Source: Haliscomenobacter hydrossis DSM 1100
GTDB lineage: Bacteria > Bacteroidota > Bacteroidia > Chitinophagales > Saprospiraceae
Direction of reading: 5' to 3'
Length of the DNA stretch: 64,000 nt
Assembly (NCBI RefSeq): GCF_000212735.1
Contig: NC_015510.1
Location: 4,403,001-4,467,000 of the forward strand
Shown piece after piece: positions 17,781-27,432 of the stretch. Position 1 is the stretch's first letter; each line of letters opens with the position of its first letter. The position numbers and the translations under genes are program-made. Under the pieces are notes generated by a model. That model had not been told where the DNA came from. It did not search any database and worked only from the letters and a program-made list of their open reading frames with translations.

Positions 17781-19385
17781 ATGATCGAAACCGACGTCCT
17801 CATTATTGGCTCTGGCATCGGCGGGCTCAGCACCGCCATCAAAATTGCCGAAGCACGGCCCGACTTATCCATTACTGTGCTCACCAAAACCATCGAAGGC
17901 GAAAGCAATACCCGTTATGCGCAAGGTGGAGTAGCTGCGGTGTGGGATGCAGAGGTCGACTCGTATACCAAACACAGAGAAGATACCCTGGATGCCGGGG
18001 ATGGACTTTGTGATCAAAAAATTGTCGATATCGTGGTGTCCGAAGGCCCCGACCGGGTACGTGACATCATTGATTGGGGGGCGAGGTTCGACAAGAAAAA
18101 AGATACGATTGAATACGACCTGGCGCGCGAGGGTGGCCACTCCGAAAAGCGCATTCTCCACTACAAAGACCTCACCGGTTGGGAGATGCAACGGGCAGTA
18201 ATGGCCAAAACCGATGAATTGCCCAACATCACCATTTATGAGCATTATTTTGCCATCGACCTGATCACGCAGCACCATTTGGGGCACTCCGTCACCCGCT
18301 TGAGGCAGGACATACAGTGTTACGGAACCTATGCCCTGAATAAAAAAAACAACGTCATTGAAACCATCCTGGCCCGGGTAACTGTGGTGGCTACGGGCGG
18401 GGCAGGACAAGTGTATCGCGCCACGACCAATCCGGTCATTGCCTCTGGAGATGGCATTTCCATGGCCTACCGCGCCAAAGGCTGGACGGAGAACATGGAG
18501 TTTGTCCAATTTCACCCAACCTCTTTGTATCATCCGGGTGGGGACAACCCCGTTTTCCTGGTCTCGGAAGCAGTACGCGGCTTTGGCGGCATCCTCAAGA
18601 GCAAGGAAGGTGAAGAATTTATGCACAAATACGACCCCCGCAAGTCACTGGCGCCGCGCGACATCGTGGCGCGTGCCATCGACAACGAAATGAAAGTACG
18701 TGGGGAAGACTGCATGTACCTGGATTGCCGCCACCTCAACCATGAAGACTTTGTGGGCCACTTTCCCACCATCTACGACAAGTGCAAAAGCATCGGCATC
18801 GACCCCATGAAGGACATGATCCCCGTGGCACCGGCCTGTCATTACATGTGTGGGGGCATCAAAGTGGATGATTTGGGGCAAACCACTATTCAGCGCATGT
18901 ACGCAGTAGGGGAGTGTACTTCTACGGGTTTGCACGGGGCCAATCGTCTGGCCTCTAACTCACTGCTCGAAGCAATGGTATTTGCGCACCGGATTGCCGC
19001 CGATATTTTGCCCAAAGTTGATGCCTGGAGCATCCAAAAGGGGATTCCCGACTGGAACGCAGGCGGAACGACCGATCCCAAAGAAATGGTACTCATCACC
19101 CAAAGCATCAAAGAGCTGAAAGAAATCATGAGCAGTTACGTGGGTATCGTGCGCTCGAATGTGCGACTCAAAAGGGCGCTCGATCGCCTGGAGTTGCTGT
19201 ACCACGAAACGGAAGAGATTTACAATACGACTACCATCAGTCCACAATTGTGCGAATTGCGCAACTTGATTACGATTGCGTATTTGATCACCCGTTCAGC
19301 GCGCTTGCGCAAGGAGAGTCGGGGGCTGCATTATACGACGGATTACCCGGATCGGGCTCCGTTTGTGCAGACGAATGTAATCTGA
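17781..19385 (+). CDS. nadB: L-aspartate oxidase (NadB)
   Basis: FAD enzyme oxidising L-aspartate to iminoaspartate, the first step of de novo NAD synthesis. 534 residues. The dinucleotide-binding motif GSGIGGLSTAIKIAEA lies near 10-25. RYAQGGVAAVW near 44-54, EFVQFHPTSLYHPG near 238 and the active-site region HYMCGGIKVDDLGQTT near 354 are typical. A C-terminal helical domain spans about 430-534. nadA and nadC are not in the window. It stands alone on the plus strand between two minus-strand glycan-use blocks. Confidence 0.96.
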   Translation: MIETDVLIIGSGIGGLSTAIKIAEARPDLSITVLTKTIEGESNTRYAQGGVAAVWDAEVDSYTKHREDTLDAGDGLCDQKIVDIVVSEGPDRVRDIIDWGARFDKKKDTIEYDLAREGGHSEKRILHYKDLTGWEMQRAVMAKTDELPNITIYEHYFAIDLITQHHLGHSVTRLRQDIQCYGTYALNKKNNVIETILARVTVVATGGAGQVYRATTNPVIASGDGISMAYRAKGWTENMEFVQFHPTSLYHPGGDNPVFLVSEAVRGFGGILKSKEGEEFMHKYDPRKSLAPRDIVARAIDNEMKVRGEDCMYLDCRHLNHEDFVGHFPTIYDKCKSIGIDPMKDMIPVAPACHYMCGGIKVDDLGQTTIQRMYAVGECTSTGLHGANRLASNSLLEAMVFAHRIAADILPKVDAWSIQKGIPDWNAGGTTDPKEMVLITQSIKELKEIMSSYVGIVRSNVRLKRALDRLELLYHETEEIYNTTTISPQLCELRNLITIAYLITRSARLRKESRGLHYTTDYPDRAPFVQTNVI

Positions 19386-19424
19386 TAAAATGCTGATTTT
19401 CTTTTTTTTCGCGCAGGTTCTACA

Positions 19425-19481
19425 CAGATTTTTCCGCAGATTTCACGCAGAAAATCCGTGTGAAATCTGCGGAAAAATCTG
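19425..19481. repeat. Word-hairpin between nadB and GH106 gene
   Basis: A perfect 22-bp stem (19425-19446 with 19460-19481) stands between two convergent genes. The arms are made of CAGATTT and CCGCAGAT words, like the hairpin at 3025-3099. A further unit extends to 19499. It probably acts as a terminator for both genes. Confidence 0.8.
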
Positions 19482-19507
19482 CGCGAAATCTGTGTGAAAT
19501 AAAAATT

Positions 19508-22375
19508 TTATTCCCCCCGCATCACCCGCACTGGTCCCAACAAACCCGACTCCAACAAGGGCCATTCTGGCTTAATCGTGACGTTTGTTTTGGTGATGCG
19601 TTCATTTTGCGGTTTGCCTCGATCACCTACCAGACGGTTGCGCCAGGAGTTGACCACGGCGACTTCCAGTTCATTCCCACTCGGTTTCAATAAGCCAGTA
19701 ATGGGCACCCGAAAAGGTGGGCACCACAAAATGCCCAAGTCTTTGCCATTGAGTTTTACCCGGGCGATACCGACGTCTTTGACAGTACCCAAATCCAAAA
19801 ACAGCTTCCCGGTAAGATCAGTGGCATCAAAAGTCGTGCGGTACACTGCTGTTCCCGAGAAATATTTGATGCCCTCCTCTGGTCGATCGGTCCAACTGAT
19901 CAGGGAATCCAGTCGCAGTTCCTGGTGGCCGTATTCGGGATCAAAAAGTACCCGCCAGGGCGATTTTAGGGTTTCGACGGTACGGTAATTCAGGTAATTG
20001 GGGGCTTTGCTGGCCGAGGCTTTGGTCTCAGCACTCAAGGTTTTTCGGAATACTACAAAGATGGAACCATTGGGGCCAAAGTCGAGTGGCACGAAGGTTT
20101 TGCCTTCTTTTTGGTAAAAAGTAGTGGCGTCGCGGACTTCCCCGGTAACGGCGTCCCACAATTCTGGTTGTTTGCCTTGCATGCGAAAGGCAACGGTGAC
20201 TTGAGTTGCTACCGGATTTTGACTGCTGAGAAAATAGATGTCTGCTGATCCCACTTGGCGGTGGATGTAATCGTATATTTTTCCCTCCGGTTTTTGTACA
20301 AAAGCACAATCGGGTACCAAACTTGCCAGCAATACCTCACGGGCCGTTTTGCCCCAAATCACCCGTCCCTTACCTACTGTACGCGCACCCACGGCTCCGG
20401 GAGCATTGCCCCATAAGGCTTGTACGAGCTGAGCGCGTTCTTTTTCCGCGTTGGCGCCACCCACCAAGCTGGCCGTACTCAATGCCGGGGTTCCAATCAC
20501 CGTTGCACCGGCATTGACCAGCGCCTGTATTTTTTTCAAAGCCGCCAAGGACAAAACCTGGTGATTGGGCAAAACCAGCACCCGGTAACTCACCCCGTGC
20601 GGCAGGATAATTTTGCCATTTTTCACAGCCAGAACCAGCAGTTTATCTTCGTTGATGAGATCATAATCGTAATCAGGCAAAGCACCTGCCGGGTCGTCCT
20701 CCTTGTAGCGCCCGAGGTTGGGAATGTGATCGCCATAATAATACAGCACATCGGCCACCGAGCGCCCCTGTTGCAAGAGCATTTGGCAGCGACTCAGGTA
20801 TTCGATGAAGGGAACGGAATAATGCCACCAGGTGACGTTGGGGTTGAAGTGGGTACCCGCAAAATACTCTTGCCCGGGCAGCCCCATTTCGCGGGGCGAG
20901 CAGGTGAAGGTGTGCAGGTAAACCAGGTTCAGCCCGGCGCAGTATTCATGGTCGGCACTGGGTTTCATATCGGCCCAAATCACGTCGTTCCAGTGTGGCC
21001 CGATGGTGGTAAAAGACTCGGCTCCGACCAGTTTTTTATCAAAAATTTTGGCCGCACTGGCCGCTTGTTTCACAAAAAAACGATCGATGTGTTTGGAGCG
21101 GTGGGGCGAAGGTGACCAAAACTCGCTCATCATGATCTCGGAATGGCCGTAGTTTTTGAGCCCATCAAAAGGCCCGGCGTGCGGTCCCGCCGATTCGGGT
21201 TGGATGCCGATGCCGTATTTTTTGGCCCGCTCCGCAAAAACGCGGTAGTGGTTGTCGGAAATGCAGTCGCTCAGGGTTTTGCGCAAATCGTTCAAAAAAC
21301 GGTTGCTGGTTTCGCGGTCGCCGATGATTTTTCCCGCCAAAATGGGCAAATAAGGCAACGGATCGTAACCCCGGCGTTTTTTAAATTCCGCTTCAAAGCC
21401 GTCCGTCCAATTCATGCCGCCCGCTTCGAAACTATCGGTTTGCAGGTATTTGAGGGTTTTGCCCGCCCGGTCGCCAATCATACTCAGGAGCGGTTCCACG
21501 TGGGTATCCCAATAGCGGTTGAAATGTTTGGCGCTCATGTAATCGATCACGCGCCCTTGCCATTTGCCACTGGAGGTCGACACGTGGGCATCGGTGGGGG
21601 AATAACCCATCCGAATGACCAGCCACTCACCAGCCGGGGCCACCCAATCCAGCTGTCCGTGCTGAAAGTAGGGACTGAGGTTCAAGACTTGACTGAGCGC
21701 AGCATCTTCTTCTCCGGGAGTGGCCGGTATATCGCTCAGCAAAGGCCGGGTTTCGGGTACCGACCAGCCGACCTCGCGGGTAGCCGCTTTGTTAGCAAAA
21801 TCGCGGATGGGCTTCCGCCCCTGGTTGTCTTTGTACGGAATGGCCAACACCGCAATGTCCTGGTAATAATCGTAGCGGCTGGGGGGCTGTACCAGTGCTT
21901 GTTGCACCCGGGTGCCACCCTGGATTTTTGTTTCGGAAAAAACCACCTGCTTGGCGGCTTCGGCGGGCGTAATGTCCGGGCCTCCCAGGTTCCAGCCACT
22001 CTGGATGCTGAGCGACATGACCAGGCCGTGTTTTTCGGCTTCGTTGATGGCGTGCAGGTACAAGTCGCGCCATTCCGGCGAGCCAAACATCGGTCCTTCG
22101 GGCACCTGAGCATTGCCGCGCTGCTCGGCACCTCCGGCGTCAAAGATGCAGGCACCGCTGAAGCCTTTGGCTTTCATCTCGGCCAGGTCGCGGGAAATGG
22201 CGGCTTTGGTCACGTTGCCGTTGAGCCACCACCACCAGCAGCGGATGCCGTAGCGTTGGGGGGGATTGAGGAAGTCGGTGTTGGAGAGAACGCTCGGAGG
22301 GGTTTGAGCGAAGGTTGCTGCTGGGATTACCAGCGTCAAGAGGAGGAGGAGTGAAAATTGATTGATAGCCCGCAT
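19508..22375 (-). CDS. GH106-type alpha-L-rhamnosidase
   Basis: 955 residues with a signal peptide (MRAINQFSLLLLLTLVIPAA, cut near FAQ). The N-terminal part RYGIRCWWWWLNGNVTKAAI, followed by DLAEMKAKGFSGACIFDAGG, is typical of family GH106, whose known members remove terminal alpha-L-rhamnose. The middle region includes LVGAESFTTIGPHWNDVIWA and NLVYLHTFTCSPREMGLPGQ. The C-terminus (about 830-950) is a galactose-binding-like beta-sandwich (VKLNGKDLGILWCPPFRVPI, ELEVAVVNSWRNRLVGD). Likely periplasmic or surface, forming a block with the BNR and TIM-barrel genes upstream. Activity on rhamnose is family inference. Confidence 0.88.
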   Translation of the reverse strand: MRAINQFSLLLLLTLVIPAATFAQTPPSVLSNTDFLNPPQRYGIRCWWWWLNGNVTKAAISRDLAEMKAKGFSGACIFDAGGAEQRGNAQVPEGPMFGSPEWRDLYLHAINEAEKHGLVMSLSIQSGWNLGGPDITPAEAAKQVVFSETKIQGGTRVQQALVQPPSRYDYYQDIAVLAIPYKDNQGRKPIRDFANKAATREVGWSVPETRPLLSDIPATPGEEDAALSQVLNLSPYFQHGQLDWVAPAGEWLVIRMGYSPTDAHVSTSSGKWQGRVIDYMSAKHFNRYWDTHVEPLLSMIGDRAGKTLKYLQTDSFEAGGMNWTDGFEAEFKKRRGYDPLPYLPILAGKIIGDRETSNRFLNDLRKTLSDCISDNHYRVFAERAKKYGIGIQPESAGPHAGPFDGLKNYGHSEIMMSEFWSPSPHRSKHIDRFFVKQAASAAKIFDKKLVGAESFTTIGPHWNDVIWADMKPSADHEYCAGLNLVYLHTFTCSPREMGLPGQEYFAGTHFNPNVTWWHYSVPFIEYLSRCQMLLQQGRSVADVLYYYGDHIPNLGRYKEDDPAGALPDYDYDLINEDKLLVLAVKNGKIILPHGVSYRVLVLPNHQVLSLAALKKIQALVNAGATVIGTPALSTASLVGGANAEKERAQLVQALWGNAPGAVGARTVGKGRVIWGKTAREVLLASLVPDCAFVQKPEGKIYDYIHRQVGSADIYFLSSQNPVATQVTVAFRMQGKQPELWDAVTGEVRDATTFYQKEGKTFVPLDFGPNGSIFVVFRKTLSAETKASASKAPNYLNYRTVETLKSPWRVLFDPEYGHQELRLDSLISWTDRPEEGIKYFSGTAVYRTTFDATDLTGKLFLDLGTVKDVGIARVKLNGKDLGILWCPPFRVPITGLLKPSGNELEVAVVNSWRNRLVGDRGKPQNERITKTNVTIKPEWPLLESGLLGPVRVMRGE

Positions 22376-22412
22376 AAAAGTTGGAATATGTTAGACTTGT
22401 TGTTTAACGAAA

Positions 22413-23789
22413 TTACCACACCCTCCTCGGTTTCGCAAATTCTTTCTGCATCTCAAAAGGTAAGCCCCAAACTTTGTCCGCTTTCTGGTTCGTAAAATAA
22501 AGTTTCGAGACTGAAAATTTATCCGCGTCACCATCTGCCCAAAAGGCGTAAAAATCTGCATTTGCGTTCACTGGACGGCGGGCATAGGCATGATTTCGAG
22601 GACTTTTTTTGGTCAGGTTCCGAATTTTCGTCCAGGTTTTCCCTTCATCGCTGGATTCCCAGAGCACCATTTCGCCACCTGTTCCGTATTGCTGAGGGCC
22701 TGTGGCCGTTGGCCCGATGATGCGCCACAGCTTGGGTTCGACGTAGATCGAGCCCATGTCGTAGTTGTGGGTAGATTCGCATACTTTATGAAATTCCCAG
22801 TGGGCACCCTTCCAGTGAATGACCACCCATTCTCGTGGACCGTGGATAGGCCCGGGCTTGGCACTTTTTCCGATTACGGCCAAAACAATTGGATTTCCTG
22901 CCTGGTCGAAATTCAGGTCGTTCAAATACACGAGTTTTGCTTCGGCGGCGTAGTCTTTTACCAGTGCAGGACCATAAGGATGGGTAAGCGGAGTTTGCAG
23001 GATTTCCCCACCCATGGTTTGCCAGGTTTTGCCCCCGTCAGCTGTTTTTATGACATAGAGGTTGGTTCGCTTGTCAACATCTCCTCCGGGGTGATAATTG
23101 AAAGCAGTTACCAGTGTATTGCCGCGCATGTTGGTAATTTGGTAATGGCCACCCATGCCAGCAAGTTTTTGATCGGGTGCCCAGGTTTTGCCATCAGGAC
23201 TGGTAGACCAATACAGTTCACGGCCATTGGTGTATTTGGTAAACATGGAGAGGAAACCATTTGCTTCGCTTGCCCAGGGTTGGGGGTAGGTTATTTCAGC
23301 TTCATGGATTTTTTCAAAAGCATCAATGTTGTAGGGTTGACGGCTTTTGAAAATCAAGCCGGGTCTTATTTTTCCACGTCCGCTGACAAAAACCCACAGG
23401 TACCCATTCTGGTCAATGGAAAGTGAGGCGTTGTCGTGTGGGTCATCTACCCCCATTTTATCACAAACAATCACTGGTTTTGGCACCCTCTTTTTGCGAT
23501 GATCGAAGTAGGAAATCATGATCAACAAATGCCTTTTGTCACGATGTGTAGTGCCGCCGTAGACAAAAAAGGTCTTTTGTACCTTAGCTGCATAAATCGC
23601 TACGGGCAAGTGATTGGCCGTATACGTTCCCAGGCCACCGGAATATTTATCGCCAAATTCTGAAAACTGACCGAGGGTAAACCAAATCCCTTTGTAGCCG
23701 TCCACCTTCAGGTTTTGTGCATTCGTGCTTTGGGTACAGCAAAGAAAAACCGCACAAAAACAGAGTAAGCAATACGTTTTGTGGAGCAT
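22413..23789 (-). CDS. BNR_4-type beta-propeller protein (exported)
   Basis: 458 residues with a signal peptide (MLHKTYCLLCFCAVFLCC; the Cys-rich end could also be a lipobox). The mature part begins with VDGYKGIWFTLGQFSEFGDK, then DPHDNASLSIDQNGYLWVFV. Asp-box-like motifs recur (STSPDGKTW, KTADGGKTW, ESSDEGKTW), as expected for a BNR seven-bladed propeller. Related propellers include lyases of ulvan and other rhamnose-rich glycans, so a role in the same pathway as the GH106 is plausible but unproven. 37 bases separate it from the GH106 start, so they are probably one transcript. Confidence 0.82.
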   Translation of the reverse strand: MLHKTYCLLCFCAVFLCCTQSTNAQNLKVDGYKGIWFTLGQFSEFGDKYSGGLGTYTANHLPVAIYAAKVQKTFFVYGGTTHRDKRHLLIMISYFDHRKKRVPKPVIVCDKMGVDDPHDNASLSIDQNGYLWVFVSGRGKIRPGLIFKSRQPYNIDAFEKIHEAEITYPQPWASEANGFLSMFTKYTNGRELYWSTSPDGKTWAPDQKLAGMGGHYQITNMRGNTLVTAFNYHPGGDVDKRTNLYVIKTADGGKTWQTMGGEILQTPLTHPYGPALVKDYAAEAKLVYLNDLNFDQAGNPIVLAVIGKSAKPGPIHGPREWVVIHWKGAHWEFHKVCESTHNYDMGSIYVEPKLWRIIGPTATGPQQYGTGGEMVLWESSDEGKTWTKIRNLTKKSPRNHAYARRPVNANADFYAFWADGDADKFSVSKLYFTNQKADKVWGLPFEMQKEFAKPRRVW

Positions 23790-23817
23790 ACATTTGATTT
23801 TAATTTACCTAGAGTTC

Positions 23818-24081
23818 TTTTTACCGCAGAGTAAAAGGAGTACACGCGGAGTTCCGCGGAGTTTTTTAGGGGCACCTGCGGTGCAGAGAGGCCTCAGAGG
23901 TCGCCATTGTTGAAGGTTGGTTCATTACCCTTTATCAACGGCATTATACTTGATTTCAGGCAAGATCTTCCTGGAGCCCAAACTCCGCCACCGCAGGTGG
24001 CAAACTCTTTAAAACTAAAAAACTCTGTGAAACTCCGCGTATCCTCCTTTGACTCTGCGGTAAAAAATGCGTAATATGAGT
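23818..24081. repeat. Palindromic repeat 2 (same family as the IS target)
   Basis: About 250 bases. The left arm (23824-23868) and right arm (24015-24059) match as a 45-bp inverted repeat with few differences. Inner arms around GGGGCACCTGCGGTG and CCACCGCAGGTGG extend it. It shares its middle with repeat 1 at 5300-5512, and shares ATGCGTAAT past its right end. Relative to the IS target, its left arm has one extra T and a G-for-A change, so it is a near but unoccupied site. It lies between two minus-strand genes. Confidence 0.85.
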
Positions 24082-24129
24082 GAATAACCATCGATAGCTT
24101 AGGACTTTTCAGCAACAGGCCAGCCGCTC

Positions 24130-25041
24130 CTAGAAGTACCCCTTCACGGCCTGCGCATAATGCGGAATCGCCACCTCTGGCTCCGCAATCTCCGGATGCC
24201 ACATTTTTTCCCATTCAAAACTGTAATAGCCGGCAAATTTGTCTTTGGTCAGCGCCCGAATGGCCTCCGTGAGGGGAGCTTCCCCTTCGCCAAGCAGGAC
24301 GTATTCGTGTTTGTCCACGACCTGCCGGGCGTCTTTGAGGTGGACGTGGCAAATGTATTTTTTCAGTTTTTGATGCACCATTTTGGGCGCTTCTTTGGTG
24401 ACCGACCACATGTTGTATACATCCCAAATCAGGCCCACTTGTGGGTGTTCGGCAGCGCGCATGATGCTCAACAGCCGATCCGTACTGACGACTTTGCCGT
24501 GCGATTCCAACAAAATTTTGACCCCGCTGCCCTTGGCGTGATTGCCCAATTCGAGCAAGCCCTGGGCGATGAGGTCTAGGGTCATTTTTTCATCCTGATC
24601 TTTGGGCAAATCATCGGGAAAGACGCGCACGTTGGGGCAATTGAGTTGCTGCGCCAAATCGATGAAGCGGCGGGCATCGTCCAGTTGTTTTTTGCGTTTG
24701 CTGGGGTCGGCGTGGTGCATTTGGGCGGAGGCACCCAGGTCGACAATGCGGAGTTGGTTCGATTCCACCAATTGTTTGCTGGCTGCCAAGCGTGCCGGGG
24801 TGCTGAATTCGGGACAAAGTGGCAAGTCCAATTGCCCCTGGATGCCCCGGATTTCGATGCCCTGGTAGCCGTTGTCGACTGCACATTTGACGATGGTTTC
24901 AAAGGACCATTTGGGGCAACCCAAGGTGGAGAAGGCCAGTTTGGGTTGGTATTTTTTGGCCGAAAAAGAAAAATCACCCAAGGCCAGGCCCAAGAGGGCG
25001 GGCGTGGTGTGGAGGAATGCGCGGCGGGTAAATTTTTTCAT
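24130..25041 (-). CDS. Tat-exported sugar phosphate isomerase/epimerase-like protein
   Basis: 303 residues from ATG 25041. A TTG-started form two codons longer is less likely. The N-terminus MKKFTRRAFLHTTPALLGLA carries twin Arg residues 6-7 before a hydrophobic stretch, a Tat signal. The body is a xylose-isomerase-like TIM barrel: KLAFSTLGCPKWSFETIVKC, GYQGIEIRG, RVFPDDLP, ILLESHGK, VGLIWDVYNMW, HVHLKD and GYYSFEWEKMWHPE contain the usual metal-site Glu, Asp and His. Substrate unknown. It follows the glycan-use genes, separated by repeat 2. Confidence 0.88.
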   Translation of the reverse strand: MKKFTRRAFLHTTPALLGLALGDFSFSAKKYQPKLAFSTLGCPKWSFETIVKCAVDNGYQGIEIRGIQGQLDLPLCPEFSTPARLAASKQLVESNQLRIVDLGASAQMHHADPSKRKKQLDDARRFIDLAQQLNCPNVRVFPDDLPKDQDEKMTLDLIAQGLLELGNHAKGSGVKILLESHGKVVSTDRLLSIMRAAEHPQVGLIWDVYNMWSVTKEAPKMVHQKLKKYICHVHLKDARQVVDKHEYVLLGEGEAPLTEAIRALTKDKFAGYYSFEWEKMWHPEIAEPEVAIPHYAQAVKGYF

Positions 25042-25119
25042 GTTCAATTGGTCTGCTTTGAGCTAAAAATACAAGGTTTTACAAACTCCTGAGAGCATAT
25101 CTAAAGCAATTGTGCTTTT

Positions 25120-26556
25120 CTACTTTCCGGCAATCAATTTTAAGACAAATTCCATTTCAAGGTCTTTTTTATTGATCCAATCTGCTACGCTGGGGTGTAG
25201 AATGTAATGGGGGATGGTTCCACGACCGACGTTTGTTTTTGGATCAACCGCATTGGTGTATTTTTGCAAGGGAACAGTGACGGATAGGCCCGTGGGAATG
25301 CTGGTTTTGGGCATCATTCCACTGGTATTGCCCTGGTATCCGCCACCACTTTCCTGGCCTACGACCAGGGCTTTTTTGTTGTGGGCGAGTATGGCGATGA
25401 AGTCGCTGCAAGAAGACATACACAAACCATTGGTCAAAAGATAGGTTTGGCCTTTAAAGTTGTGTCTGGCTGGTTTTTGTACTTGATAGTAGTCGAATTC
25501 ATGGGTTAACCAGGATTTTTTCCACAAATAAGTCGAATCCTTTTGCACGGGCTTGCGGAAAAAAAGCCGGTACATGCCCTTAATTTCCACGGCAATGGCC
25601 TCGGTCACTTCAATTTTTTCCCAATACCGGAATGGTTTGTCAAAAAAGTAGGACGCCAGCAAAGCTGCATTTCCATCGGTTCCGCCGCTGTTGTAGCGAA
25701 GGTCGATGACCAAATTTTCAACATGTTGGTCTTCTAACCTTTTAAAGGTGGTCTTGAGGAATTTTTCGAACTGCTGCCCATTCTTTTTGATCGCCGTTTT
25801 TGCAAAGGAATGAATAGTGAGGATGCCCGTATTGCCTACAATGTCAACAGCCAACTGTTTGACGTTGGCTGATTCCAGGGTTTCCAGCTTGGGAAACACG
25901 GCTTTGTTTACCCCTTTGGCTGCATACGTTTCTACTTTTTCCTGAAACCGGATCTCCACTGTAAAATGTTCATTCACTTCGATCATGGTTTGGTACCAAA
26001 ATGCAAAGCGGTGGTTCAAGAGTAAGATTTTTTCGGTTTCATTGTACCCATCTGCGGGAATGGCTTTGAGCAAGGTTTTGAGAATGTCAGCAATGGGCTG
26101 ATCATTGATGGAAAGGATTTCACCCGTTGTGGGAATGGATGGATTATCGGAGTAGTTTTTTGTAACAAAAACTCGCCTTTCCTGATCAATAAATACCTCC
26201 AAGGGGAGCAGGGTCGAGGTCGTATTGAGGAAATCGTTGTAAGATTCAGAAAGGCTTACCCCGGTGTGTAAACAACCAATTTGGGCAAACAATGGCTTTA
26301 TTTTGCGGTAAAAATTCAATTCATTCAAGGAGTCTTTGATGCTCTGGGTTGTGGAGTCAATCAGGAAATCAAAGCGCTCCTTGGTGGTGTAACGGTAAAA
26401 TCCGGGATGTTTTTTACCCAGCTCGGTCATGATGCTGGCCGTCCAGCGTTTTAAACTGTCGGGGTGGTAATTTTTGTGCGGATCATAACTTGCCTGCTCT
26501 TGGGCCGACAGTTTGCTGAGCAGGATCAGAAGCAATACCAAAAATCTTAATTTCAT
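25120..26556 (-). CDS. S41-family peptidase
   Basis: 478 residues with a signal peptide (MKLRFLVLLLILLSKLSAQ). An N-terminal helical part (about 30-110) precedes a PDZ-like region (TTGEILSINDQPIADILKTL near 140). The C-terminal peptidase domain holds VIDLRYNSGGTDGNAALLAS near 285 and LTNGLCMSSCSDFIAILAHN near 375 with the likely catalytic Ser, followed by VVGQESGGGYQGNT. Exported and probably periplasmic; S41 enzymes clip C-termini of proteins. A single gene on the minus strand. Confidence 0.88.
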   Translation of the reverse strand: MKLRFLVLLLILLSKLSAQEQASYDPHKNYHPDSLKRWTASIMTELGKKHPGFYRYTTKERFDFLIDSTTQSIKDSLNELNFYRKIKPLFAQIGCLHTGVSLSESYNDFLNTTSTLLPLEVFIDQERRVFVTKNYSDNPSIPTTGEILSINDQPIADILKTLLKAIPADGYNETEKILLLNHRFAFWYQTMIEVNEHFTVEIRFQEKVETYAAKGVNKAVFPKLETLESANVKQLAVDIVGNTGILTIHSFAKTAIKKNGQQFEKFLKTTFKRLEDQHVENLVIDLRYNSGGTDGNAALLASYFFDKPFRYWEKIEVTEAIAVEIKGMYRLFFRKPVQKDSTYLWKKSWLTHEFDYYQVQKPARHNFKGQTYLLTNGLCMSSCSDFIAILAHNKKALVVGQESGGGYQGNTSGMMPKTSIPTGLSVTVPLQKYTNAVDPKTNVGRGTIPHYILHPSVADWINKKDLEMEFVLKLIAGK

Positions 26557-26670
26557 GTGCGAATGGATTTCTCTGTGGTTAGGAAGTCGGATGAACTTTA
26601 AACAGAGAAAAAAATTCGCTGATTGGTTGTGTTGTCGAAAATAGCGCAGACGTTTTGTACCAACAAGCCT

Positions 26671-27396
26671 TTAGATCCAGTTCAGTTTTTTCAACAAAGC
26701 TTCGCGGTGGCGTTTGCTCAGGGGAATCTGGTGGTTTTTCAACACAACGAAGCTGTCCTGTAGGTCAATCGAGAGGATTTTATTGGCATTGACCAGGTAA
26801 CCCCGGTGGGTTTGCATAAAAACCGCTGGGGGCAACATATCGATCAATTCCTGTAAGGTCAGGCGTACCAAAAACTTCTTTTCTTCGGTATATATCTGGC
26901 AGTAGCGCCCATCTGCTTCGGCATAGAGGATGTCGTTGATGGCTACTTTTTCCAACTTTTGGCGCACTTTGATGAACAGGTGGTCTTTGAACAAAAGGTC
27001 AGTTTCCCATTCCGGTTCTTCCACTGATTGATCGGGCAAATTGCGCACACACAACTCAATGCTGCGTTGCAACTGGAGCTCATTAAAGGGTTTGGTGATG
27101 AACTGTTTGGGCCGGGTTCGGGCTGCTCGATTGAAGGTCAGGTCGTCTTGCAGCGAAGTGATAAACACAATGGGGATGTCGAATTCTTTGTTGATCAAGT
27201 CCGCCAATTCGATGCCATCATGGGCACCTTGAATGTGGATGTCCATCAAAATGAGGTCAGGTGGGGTCTTTCGAATCAGTTGCAGCGCTGCGCTGCTGTT
27301 GTCAACGGTTCCCAGGTGGGTATACTCCAATTTTTCAATAAGCATTTCGAGCTTATCGGCATACAGTTCTTCATCTTCAACGATAAGTATTTTCAT
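26671..27396 (-). CDS. LytTR-type response regulator
   Basis: 241 residues. The receiver domain (1-120) has acidic Asp8 and Glu9, phosphoacceptor Asp52 (DLILMDIH), the Thr/Ser switch (VFITS) and Lys (FITKPFN). The LytTR DNA-binding domain (about 140-241) shows NDILYAEADGRYCQIYT, MQTHRGYLVNANKI and VLKNHQIPLSKRHREALL. It lies 36 bases after the histidine kinase gene, clearly its partner. Targets are unknown. Confidence 0.95.
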   Translation of the reverse strand: MKILIVEDEELYADKLEMLIEKLEYTHLGTVDNSSAALQLIRKTPPDLILMDIHIQGAHDGIELADLINKEFDIPIVFITSLQDDLTFNRAARTRPKQFITKPFNELQLQRSIELCVRNLPDQSVEEPEWETDLLFKDHLFIKVRQKLEKVAINDILYAEADGRYCQIYTEEKKFLVRLTLQELIDMLPPAVFMQTHRGYLVNANKILSIDLQDSFVVLKNHQIPLSKRHREALLKKLNWI

Positions 27397-27432
27397 ACGT
27401 GTGGTCGGTTAAAGCTGCCAAATTCACATCGT

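Noticed and set aside
21143-22354. 403-codon open frame on the plus strand
   Set aside because: It lies wholly antisense to the GH106 gene, whose motifs are clear; the frame is a by-product of GC-rich codon use.
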